This document shows positions 29,527 to 37,751 of a DNA stretch of 64,000 nt, one piece after another. The DNA is taken from the NCBI RefSeq assembly GCF_000745485.1, contig NZ_KN050694.1, positions 261,408 to 325,407 on the forward strand. The letters run 5' to 3'. Below the pieces are notes generated by a model. It ran no database searches and had not been told where the DNA came from. It saw nothing but the letters and a program-made list of their open reading frames with translations. The stretch's first letter is position 1, and every line of letters starts with the position of its first letter. The DNA is from Methanobacterium veterum (lineage in GTDB: Archaea; Methanobacteriota; Methanobacteria; Methanobacteriales; Methanobacteriaceae). Made by a program: the position numbers and the translations under genes.

Positions 29527-29620
29527 GGTTAAATAAATGGAATTTTTTAAAAACAAGTTCAATTTAAATTAACCTAACATATTAATGAAGTATAAACCAT
29601 GTACATGAGCGAAGATTAAT
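29527..29620. repeat. Dispersed element, inverted copy of 51.5 kb
   Basis: This stretch matches the reverse complement of 51493-51601 over about 95 bp with small gaps. Shared blocks include TAAATAAATGGAATTTTTT, AAATTAACC, TTAATGAAGTATAAACCA and the end ACATGAGCGAA. The end block also resembles the termini of the 18.1 kb element. The remainder of the 29438-29927 gap is AT-rich with nothing recognised. Confidence 0.6.
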
Positions 29621-29927
29621 ACTATTTTAATGCTAATTTGAAATAAATTTTACTATCTAATTTTTGTCTAAAAAAGTGGTTTATTATTTGTTTTTATTTT
29701 ATCCATTGTTATTTATTAATTATTAAAAGTTTTTAGAAATGGTTAAAAATACACTGTTTGATGTATATCTATTCTTTAAATATTTTGGTGTTTACAAATT
29801 TTTAATATTAATAATTAATTCTTTTAAACGATTAATTTATAATTTAATTAAATAAATTTTTCTATTTGGTTGTAATAACAAATAATAATATTATCTATTA
29901 ACTGATACATGACTAAAGGGGATTATA

Positions 29928-30776
29928 ATGGGATACTTGATCTGTGATAACTGCGATATTTACTATGAATTAGATGAAGACTTCAATGATTTTGATACCT
30001 GCCAAAACTGCGGCAATAAATTAAATTTTTACAGTAGCTTTGATGAATATTATAAAAAAAAGAGCGGACCTCAAAGAGAAAAAATAGCTGTCGGTAAAGG
30101 CTATGCTGAAAAAAAGAGCTCTAAATATAATTCCATATTAATCATAGGTGCAGTTTTTATTCTAATTGGACTTCTTGGGTTTATAGTTACTTTTTTATCA
30201 TTATTGATCTTAGTTATTGGTGTTGGATTAATTTATTATGGATATAATAATGGTAAAAGCTGGAATAAAGGAATAAATGGGGAATACATTGTAGCAGAAT
30301 ATTTAAATCAATTACCTGAAGATTACTTTGTTTTTAATGATGTTAAATTCCCTGGAAGTTATGGAAATCTGGATCATGTGGTAGTAGGGCCTACAGGTGT
30401 CTATGTAATTGAAACCAAAAATTATGAAGGGTTTTTCTTAGTTAAAGGTAATGATTGGTTCTATAAAAATGGCAGCAGAGTTAAAAAAGCAAAAGGACAG
30501 CCTGGAAAACAAGTGATGGCCAACTCATTGTCTTTAAAGAAATTTTTAGAAGATAATGGAGTTAATATAAACTGCGTATGGATCAATTCTATTGTTACAC
30601 TCATAGATAACAATTTTAAAATTGAACAAAAACCTGAGTATTATAATGTTTTGTTCCCTTCCACTATACCTCAATTTATTTTGAATTCTAACAGGAAGAT
30701 TGATATGAATATTCTTAAAGAGGTGGTTCTTTTAATTGAACCATACTGCATTGAGTTGTCATATATGAATGTTTAA
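29928..30776 (+). CDS. Zinc-ribbon, membrane-anchored NERD nuclease-like protein
   Basis: The 282-residue protein has an N-terminal zinc ribbon (C6, C9, C25, C28 in CDNCDIYY and CQNCGN), two adjoining membrane segments at about 67-104, and a NERD (nuclease-related) domain at about 115-235. The nuclease-type residues of the endonuclease-like fold are visible: E119 in GEYIVAEYL, D149 in GNLDHVVV, and E162 and K164 in VIETKNYEG. NERD proteins are thought to process DNA, but evidence is sparse. A related ribbon-plus-membrane N-terminus is found on the M14-like protein at 56.4 kb. It is a single gene with GGGGATT upstream of the start. Confidence 0.88.
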   Translation: MGYLICDNCDIYYELDEDFNDFDTCQNCGNKLNFYSSFDEYYKKKSGPQREKIAVGKGYAEKKSSKYNSILIIGAVFILIGLLGFIVTFLSLLILVIGVGLIYYGYNNGKSWNKGINGEYIVAEYLNQLPEDYFVFNDVKFPGSYGNLDHVVVGPTGVYVIETKNYEGFFLVKGNDWFYKNGSRVKKAKGQPGKQVMANSLSLKKFLEDNGVNINCVWINSIVTLIDNNFKIEQKPEYYNVLFPSTIPQFILNSNRKIDMNILKEVVLLIEPYCIELSYMNV

Positions 30777-30889
30777 TAATATAAAAGATAAAGAACTGAA
30801 GTGTTGGAATATGTTGAAATTAGAGGCATTTGAAGTAAATTTTGTAAGTGATTTCGAACTACTGTCAAAATTCATAGAATTTTACATGT

Positions 30890-31046
30890 TGCAAATCTGA
30901 AAGATTTGCAAACTTCGTTATAGACTTATATAACGAAGTTCAAATGTACAAAAAATACAAAATTTCCTCAAATTTTTCAAAATTTAACAACTGAAACTAC
31001 CAACATACAATAAACTATGTAAAGTTCCATATTACGATCTTGTGGA
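30890..31046. repeat. ATATTACGATCTTGTG element, copy 1, with two hairpins
   Basis: Two perfect inverted repeats, 30890-30897/30903-30910 (8 bp) and 30911-30922/30929-30940 (12 bp, AACTTCGTTATA), are followed by a conserved tail (AACTGAAACTACCAACATAC) that ends in CCATATTACGATCTTGTG at 31028-31045. The same tail and end occur at 34.2 and 35.2 kb. No frame of note runs through it. Confidence 0.65.
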
Positions 31047-31289
31047 TAATAATATGCTAATTTGAAAATAAATTCTAAAAAATTTCATTTTTAAGACGTT
31101 GAATTTTTCTATAGATTTAATCAGGGTTCTAAATTTTTCAAGTATTAAGATGCGCATTGATATTTTAAATTTCATTAATCATTTTTTTTCAATAAACAAA
31201 AAAAATAAGTGAATATCTGTTTGTTAATATTACTCAATAGTTTTATAGTTATTACTAATGAAAAAGTATATATACTACTTTTCACTACT

Positions 31290-31334
31290 ATCAAGTAACT
31301 TGATATCAAGTTATTTGATATCGAGTAATTTGAT
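31290..31334. promoter_or_regulatory. Three abutting 15-bp operators of the PadR regulator
   Basis: ATCAAGTAACTTGAT (31290-31304, perfect palindrome), ATCAAGTTATTTGAT (31305-31319) and ATCGAGTAATTTGAT (31320-31334) lie head to tail without a spacer. They come directly after a TATA-like stretch (AGTATATATACTAC, about 31264-31277) and end 41 bp before the PadR start codon. The first site begins about 20 bp after the TATA stretch, so the tandem sites span or directly follow the start of transcription, ideal for repression. Confidence 0.75.
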
Positions 31335-31375
31335 ACCTTATCATTTTTTTAGATAGGAGGAGGTTACTAATATAT

Positions 31376-31930
31376 ATGTCAAGATCAGGAATTAAGCAGG
31401 AAAATTTGAAAGATATTCATGATAAAATCGAAGAAATAAAAGGACTTAACAGTTTAAAGATGTGGATACTTCACGTTTTAGAACACGGACCCAAAAATGG
31501 AGTGGAAATTATGGATGCTGTTGGAGAGCATCATAATGCGTTTTATAATCATATAAACGAAAACATACTTCCACCAGGTCACGGAAATAAACAAGAAAAT
31601 GTAAAATGGGAATTTAAAAAGCCGTTACCAGGATCCGTATATCCCATGCTTAAAAAAATGGTTAATGAAAATCTAATCATAAAGCAACATGATGGAAGAT
31701 ATAACATAACTGAAGGTGGCTTGGAAATCGTTTATAAAATTTTTGGATTTCCAAAAGATACAAACGATGAAAGTAACCGTGAAAAAGCAGTTAAATATGC
31801 ACTATCTGAAATCAGTGTATGTATATTGTATTTAGAAGATGTTCAGAAAGAACAATTGGTTTATCATAAAGATCTAATAGTTAGTTTAGTTGAAAGACTT
31901 AAAAAAATTCAGGATTTAATTGAATCCTGA
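31376..31930 (+). CDS. PadR family transcriptional regulator
   Basis: The 184-residue protein has a PadR winged helix at about residues 20-110 (LKMWILHVLEHGPKNGVEIM, LPGSVYPMLKKMVNENLI, then GRYNITEGGLEIV) and a C-terminal helical dimerisation part. An insert of about 25 residues between the helices (EHHNAFYNHINENILPPGHG) is longer than in minimal PadR proteins. PadR proteins commonly repress multidrug exporter genes, and the next gene is a DHA2 exporter on the same strand. AGGAGGAGGT lies 12 bases before the ATG, a slightly long gap. Three tandem operators lie just upstream. Confidence 0.93.
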   Translation: MSRSGIKQENLKDIHDKIEEIKGLNSLKMWILHVLEHGPKNGVEIMDAVGEHHNAFYNHINENILPPGHGNKQENVKWEFKKPLPGSVYPMLKKMVNENLIIKQHDGRYNITEGGLEIVYKIFGFPKDTNDESNREKAVKYALSEISVCILYLEDVQKEQLVYHKDLIVSLVERLKKIQDLIES

Positions 31931-32013
31931 ATTCACGATTAAAATTTAATGTAATCTAAAGATTTTCAAAGAAAATCTAATGAATAAACCATCAATAAAT
32001 CTTTTTATAATAA

Positions 32014-32087
32014 GGTTAGCTTTGGCTCTATTAACCTATTAAGAATAATTATTTTTTAAATTCTAATCTTGGTTAGCTATGGCTATC
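32014..32087. promoter_or_regulatory. Direct repeat upstream of the DHA2 transporter
   Basis: GGTTAGCTTTGGCTCTA (32014-32030) and GGTTAGCTATGGCTATC (32071-32087) match at 14 of 17 positions and are spaced by 57 bp, within the 330-bp gap between PadR and the exporter. The first is followed by TTAACC, which could pair with its GGTTA. They could be regulator sites for the transporter promoter; the PadR operators do not resemble them. Confidence 0.4.
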
Positions 32088-32264
32088 TTCAAATATTAAA
32101 TTTAGACGTTAAGAGAAAAATCAGGAATAATAATGTTATAAAAATGAAAAATTCGAGTAAAAAATTGAATAATTCATTATTAGGCGTATTTATGGGAGAA
32201 TAATTGCTTTTATGGAATTATACGTTGATTAATGAATATTCAAAATATGATGAGAGGTATTAAT

Positions 32265-33947
32265 ATGGAATATAAATGGATGGCATTAATAGCTATTTTC
32301 ATATCATCCTTTATGGGCATGATAAATATGAATGTAGTCTTAATTTCACTTCCCGCCATTTTTAATGGTATTCAAATTGATCCATTAAGTCCAAATTCAT
32401 TTCAATATTTATTATGGATTATAATGGGTTACAGTTTAGTTACGGCCACTTTGCTTTTAAGTTTCGGTCGGCTTTCTGATATTTATGGTAGAATAAAAAT
32501 GTTCAGATTAGGAGTGATAACATTCACACTGGCATCAATTTTACTTTACTTAACTCCGTCAACTGGAGATTTAGGTGCAATTGAAATTGTGGGACTTAGA
32601 ATATTTCAAGCAGTAGGAACTGCTTTATTTATGGCAAATAGTTCAGCAATAATAACTGATGCATTCCCCTCTAATGAACTTGGAAAAGCCATAGGTCTCA
32701 ATGTAGTGGCAATAATGTCCGGACAATTCGTAGGTTTAATACTAGGAGGTATACTGGCAACATTTGACTGGAGGTATGTATTTTTAATGAGCGTGCCATT
32801 TGGACTTTTAGCAACTATCTGGTCCTTTAAACTAAAAGAAATATCTATTAAAGACGTAAAAACTAAACTTGACATTTGGGGAAACATCACATTCATTGGC
32901 GGAATTACACTACTCCTTATCGGAGTTACATATGGATTAATGCCATATGGCAGTGATCTCATGGGATGGAACAATCCTTGGGTTATTGCATCCATGCTAA
33001 TAGGATTAATTCTATTAGTTTTATTCCCATTCATTGAAAAACGCGTCGAATCACCTATGTTCAAGTTTGACTTGTTTAAAATTAGGATGTTCTCATATGC
33101 AAACCTAGCAGGATTATTAGCTACTCTAGCTAGAACTTCTGTAATGCTAGTACCAATAATATTACTGCAAGGTGTTTGGTTACCGCTTCACGGTTATAGT
33201 TATGCTTCTACTCCATTTTGGGCAGGAGTTTCCTTGATACCCCTCACGGTTGGAATAATCATTGTGGGGCCAATTTCAGGAAAACTATCTGATAAATATG
33301 GTCCTAGGGGAATAGCTACAACTGGAATGCTAATCAGTGCATTAGCCTTTATGTTATTAGCAGCATTGCCATATAATTTCAGCTACATAGAATTTGGATT
33401 GATACTGCTTATGTTAGGTGCTGGAACGGGCATGTTCGGATCACCGAACAAAGCATCCATAATGGGTTCCGTACCACCTCAAAACAGAGGTGTAGCTTCA
33501 GGTATGATGCAAACATTAGATAATACAGCTATTGTAGGAAGTACTGCTTTGTTCTTTACAATATTAATCGTTGGAATAACACAAGGATTCCCAAGTGCTA
33601 TGGCTAATTCATTGACTAGCATAGGTGCTGCTCAATTAGTTCCCGCATTTAGCAACATTCCACCTAGCGGAGCATTATTCTCTGCTTTCCTCGGATACAG
33701 TCCAGTAGATTCAATATTATCTAGTTTACCAGCATCAGTAGTTACCAATATACCCGGAGGAGTTTTAAACACACTTCAAGGAACTACATGGTTCCCACAA
33801 ACATTTGCAAATGCTTTCCTTCCTGCTGTTAGAGAATCATACATAATAGGAGCAATATTGTGCATAATAGCTGCAATACTATCAGCCCTTCGAGGAGAAA
33901 AGACACAACATAAACAAAGTGATATTAAAACAACAAATGCAAAATAA
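32265..33947 (+). CDS. DHA2-type MFS drug exporter
   Basis: This is a major facilitator of about 560 residues with 14 membrane segments, as in the DHA2 (EmrB/QacA) drug:proton antiporters. Visible motifs are [18 protein letters not shown] (motif A between TM2 and TM3), [16 protein letters not shown], and [23 protein letters not shown] (antiporter motif C region). An in-frame ATG exists at 32232, but GAGAGGT six bases before 32265 marks the likely start. It follows a PadR regulator and probably exports a toxic compound sensed by it. An extra extracellular loop of about 60 residues lies near the C-terminus ([29 protein letters not shown]). Confidence 0.93.
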   Translation: MEYKWMALIAIFISSFMGMINMNVVLISLPAIFNGIQIDPLSPNSFQYLLWIIMGYSLVTATLLLSFGRLSDIYGRIKMFRLGVITFTLASILLYLTPSTGDLGAIEIVGLRIFQAVGTALFMANSSAIITDAFPSNELGKAIGLNVVAIMSGQFVGLILGGILATFDWRYVFLMSVPFGLLATIWSFKLKEISIKDVKTKLDIWGNITFIGGITLLLIGVTYGLMPYGSDLMGWNNPWVIASMLIGLILLVLFPFIEKRVESPMFKFDLFKIRMFSYANLAGLLATLARTSVMLVPIILLQGVWLPLHGYSYASTPFWAGVSLIPLTVGIIIVGPISGKLSDKYGPRGIATTGMLISALAFMLLAALPYNFSYIEFGLILLMLGAGTGMFGSPNKASIMGSVPPQNRGVASGMMQTLDNTAIVGSTALFFTILIVGITQGFPSAMANSLTSIGAAQLVPAFSNIPPSGALFSAFLGYSPVDSILSSLPASVVTNIPGGVLNTLQGTTWFPQTFANAFLPAVRESYIIGAILCIIAAILSALRGEKTQHKQSDIKTTNAK

Positions 33948-33974
33948 AAAGAACAAGACATAAAAATTAGAGGT

Positions 33975-34009
33975 CCGAATGAAATTCGGCATTCTAACTA
34001 ACTTTTTTA
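33975..34009 (+). terminator. Possible terminator of the DHA2 gene
   Basis: CCGAAT-GAA-ATTCGG (33975-33989) is followed by AT-rich sequence and six T at 34004-34009, 28 bp after the stop. A short stem with a T tail fits archaeal termination. Confidence 0.45.
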
Positions 34010-34058
34010 TTTTTTAAGTTTTGAACATTTAATCAATCCAGATATTGTAACGTTATGA

Positions 34059-34290
34059 ATATATTACGATCTTGTGACCAACATCCATTATATTACGAAG
34101 TTGATGAAAATTCTTTGAATTTTCGAAACGTCAAAATTGAAAATTTTGACAGTTGATAATACTCCTTGATTTTTGCCAGTTCAAATATACCAACATCAAA
34201 AAAATTTCATCAAACTTTTCAAAATCTAATAACTGAAACTCCCAACATACAATAACTTATTAAAAAATCCATATTACAATCTTGTGAGTC
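34059..34290. repeat. ATATTACGATCTTGTG element, copy 2, with hairpins
   Basis: ATATTACGATCTTGTG at 34061-34076 and ATATTACAATCTTGTG at 34271-34286 bound about 210 bp in direct orientation. Inside are the hairpins 34106-34124 and 34130-34150 (the latter identical to 1469-1489) and the conserved tail AACTGAAACTCCCAACATAC. This nearly fills the gap between the DHA2 exporter and the DJ-1 gene. Confidence 0.7.
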
Positions 34291-34319
34291 ATAATATATT
34301 TTTAAGGAATGAAACTTCT

Positions 34320-34946
<627 letters not shown>

Positions 34947-35147
34947 AAAATTTCTTTAAGCATTTAATGTTTATAATTTTATGGTATTTCTGAGTACAAA
35001 TTGTTGAAAAAATTAAATAGCAGTTTACTTAGCCTTAGAAATTAATTTTAACTGTTTTTTACTGAGATATATAGTCTAAATATACTTAAAACCATGAACA
35101 ATTGGGTGTTTAAGAATTAAAATTATTAAATTTAAAGCTCTGTTTTA

Positions 35148-35286
35148 ATATATTACGATCATGTGCCCATATCCATTATATTACTAAGTAAGCACCAAAA
35201 TCAAAAATTTCATCAAATTTTTCAAAACAGCTATAGTTATCAACATATAATGGCCTATAGCAAAATCCATATTACGGTCTTGTGCC
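35148..35286. repeat. ATATTACGATCTTGTG element, copy 3 (short)
   Basis: ATATTACGATCATGTG (35149-35164) and ATATTACGGTCTTGTG (35269-35284) bound about 120 bp, with the shared AAAATTTCATCAAATTTTTC block near 35205-35226 but no hairpins. Copies 2 and 3 flank the DJ-1 gene. In the rest of the 34947-35729 gap nothing else was recognised. Confidence 0.6.
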
Positions 35287-35729
35287 AGCGGTATATTCCT
35301 ATAACTATAAATCTTATCCAAAATCTACATAATCCTTTTTCACCAGATGTCTTGAAAACATGTAACAAAATTACACCCAATGTGCAAAAAATGGAGTAAT
35401 TCAATTTAATAAGGAATTAAAAATGGATTCTATTTTAACAGTGGGCATATTTAACTTCTAAATACAGTTTAGTTATATTATTTTTTTTCTCCCTTTGAAT
35501 TAATCTATGCTCTGTTTCAAGAAATATTTGATTTAATTTTAATTAATAATAACTAATCAAATTTTTATATTACTAATTATATAATGACTGTTGATGAGAA
35601 GGTGAAGATTTAAATATATTACATACGGTAACAGGTGTCTAAAATGTAGAGAAGCATATGAATAACATAATATATGCCATAATACACGGTTATTGAAATT
35701 AATGTTCTTTATTAGTCAATGGTGATTAT

Positions 35730-35936
35730 GTGAGAATTAAAATCATTAATGCTCCATTTAAAGAAGATGGAGTACAAGAATTGAAAATTAATAGTATTTC
35801 TGTCAGTGATTTATTAAAAAAATTAGAAATCCCTGTTTTCATGGTTATAGTTACAAGAAATGGTAGAGTTGCCGGAGAGCATGAAATATTGGCTGATGAG
35901 GATAATGTTCAGATTTCCGGTATGGGATGCTGCTAA
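35730..35936 (+). CDS. MoaD/ThiS-like ubiquitin-fold protein with Cys-Cys end
   Basis: The 68-residue protein has the MoaD/ThiS size and pattern: an N-terminal strand (RIKIINAPF), SVSDLLKKLEIP, VIVTRNGRVAGEHEIL and the late DEDNVQISGMGCC. Functional sulfur carriers end in Gly-Gly, which is adenylated; here the last residues are Gly-Cys-Cys. It may therefore work by another route, or not act as a sulfur carrier. The start is a GTG with GGTGAT upstream. No E1-like or thiosynthase gene is near; an APC permease follows after about 60 bp. Confidence 0.8.
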   Translation: MRIKIINAPFKEDGVQELKINSISVSDLLKKLEIPVFMVIVTRNGRVAGEHEILADEDNVQISGMGCC

Positions 35937-35993
35937 CTTTAGACAAAACAACTTCTTTTGAATAAATTCGGTTAAAAATGGTTGGTCATAGTA

Positions 35994-37322
35994 ATGGGTC
36001 AAAAAGATTATAAAAAAGGAAGCATCACTCTTTGGGGTGCTGTTGGGATGGGAACTGGAGTAATGCTTGGAGCCGCCATTTTTGCAGTAATTGGCCAGGT
36101 AGCACAACTCGCTGGAAACTTAATGGCTGTTGCATATGTGGGAGGTGCCATCATTGCAACATTTAGTGCCTACACTTATGTAAAAATGTCCAATTCTTAT
36201 CCATCAGCGGGAGGAATTGGAATGTTTTTTGTGAAAACCTATGGGAAAGGTACAATTACAGCATCATCTGCCCTTTTAATGGCTTTTTCTATGGTACTTT
36301 CTCAAAGCCTGATAGCCCGTACATTTGGAACATATACACTCCAGCTTTTTAATATAGGTCCAGAAAGTGGGCTTGTACCTGCACTTGGGGTAGGTTTACT
36401 TATTTTTGCATTTTTGGTTAATATTTCTAAAAATTATATAATTGAAACTTTTACTTCTACAATTTCTGTAGTTAAAATTGTTGGGCTTGCTATTTTTTCT
36501 TTTGCAGCATTAATGGCAGCAGGTTTTTCATTAGGAGCTCTTCCTCAAACTTTTTCTTTAGGAGTTGCTCCTCCGACTATACCTGCTAAGCAAGGATTAG
36601 GACTTGCTGCTTCATTCGCTCTGGCTCTTCTAAGTTTTAAGGGTTTTACCACGATAACAAATAGCGGTGCAGAAATAGTAGAACCTCACAAGAATATTGG
36701 CAGGGCAATTATTATCTCCATTGCCATATTAACAGTACTATATGTATTTATAACTCTAGCAGTGTCTAGTAGTCTTTCTGTGCCAGAGATAATTGCAGCA
36801 AAAGATTATGCCCTTGCAGCAGCTGCAAGTCCTACTTTGGGCATATATGGTTTGTGGTTTACAGTGGGAATTGCCATTTTATCCACTGTTACTGTATGTA
36901 TTGGAAGTTTATTTGCCGTCTCCCGTTTGACTGCTATGCTTTCAAAGATGAAATTGATTCCTCACAGTCATTTGGGCATGAAAGGAAGAGTACAGAAACA
37001 TATGCTTGTTTATCTACTGATTATAAGCTCAATATTAACAATATTATTTGATTTAAGCCGAATTGCATCAATTGGGGCAATATTTTATCTTGTAATGGAT
37101 ATCATTTTTCAATGGGGAGTGTTAAGAAGAATTAGAAAAGATATTAATGCAAGAGCTTCTATCATTACTGGTTCTATTGTATTGAATATTATTGCTTTGA
37201 GCGCTTTCGTATGGATGAAGGTTCAAATGGACATTTTTATTGTTTTAGTGGCTGTACTGTTCATTGCTGCGATCTTTATTGGAGAACAGTATTTTTTAAA
37301 GTCTTATTTATCTAAAGAATGA
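35994..37322 (+). CDS. APC family amino-acid permease
   Basis: The protein of about 442 residues has 12 membrane segments and the APC fold: GTGVMLGAAIFAVIGQVAQLAG in TM1 (unwound substrate-binding stretch), PSAGGIGMFFVKTYGKG, and ALALLSFKGFTTITNSGAEI in TM6, followed by EPHKNIGRAIIISI. It should carry amino acids or polyamines by cation symport or exchange; the substrate cannot be read from the sequence. The ATG at 35994 gives the standard N-terminus, though an in-frame TTG at 35982 exists and the ribosome-binding site is weak. It lies just behind the MoaD-like gene, on the same strand. Confidence 0.92.
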   Translation: MGQKDYKKGSITLWGAVGMGTGVMLGAAIFAVIGQVAQLAGNLMAVAYVGGAIIATFSAYTYVKMSNSYPSAGGIGMFFVKTYGKGTITASSALLMAFSMVLSQSLIARTFGTYTLQLFNIGPESGLVPALGVGLLIFAFLVNISKNYIIETFTSTISVVKIVGLAIFSFAALMAAGFSLGALPQTFSLGVAPPTIPAKQGLGLAASFALALLSFKGFTTITNSGAEIVEPHKNIGRAIIISIAILTVLYVFITLAVSSSLSVPEIIAAKDYALAAAASPTLGIYGLWFTVGIAILSTVTVCIGSLFAVSRLTAMLSKMKLIPHSHLGMKGRVQKHMLVYLLIISSILTILFDLSRIASIGAIFYLVMDIIFQWGVLRRIRKDINARASIITGSIVLNIIALSAFVWMKVQMDIFIVLVAVLFIAAIFIGEQYFLKSYLSKE

Positions 37323-37751
37323 AGAAACTACTGTAAAAGAATATTTATTAAAATTATATGTTACAATATGAGTAAAAATGTATCTTATGGTTAAGAATTT
37401 ATGTAATCAATTTTAAATAGAATAAACTAAATTTTGTACAGTTATCGCTTGCTTCTTATATTAAGTGTTTTAATATATAAATTTATGTTATATTGGGCCT
37501 TATTTTTTATTTAACGACTAAATTTTAATTATTTTTGCATTTAGTGAACTAATATATATCTAATATGCCTAATAATATGAATAAAGTTATATAATATTAT
37601 TTAAGTAGTTTAAATTGATCATGAAATTAATAGTGGAATTATTAAGTCTATTCAGTTTGGCCTGAATTTTTATGGGATCCTATTTTAATTATCCAAATGC
37701 ATCCAGTTTAATCTGATTGGAATTTCATGTATCTTATAATTGTAAAAGGGG
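37323..37751. other. Intergenic stretch without recognised content
   Basis: AT-rich, with TATA-like runs (AATATATATC near 37550) that may serve the surface-protein gene. No frame, repeat or RNA was recognised. Confidence 0.4.

Noticed and set aside
31290..31334. Possible CRISPR-like array because of three repeats
   Set aside because: The 15-bp units abut without spacers and are palindromic; they fit operators, not CRISPR repeats.
35163..35399. Plus-strand frame of 78 codons
   Set aside because: It runs through the ATATTACGATCTTGTG repeat and has no ribosome-binding site or protein-like composition.
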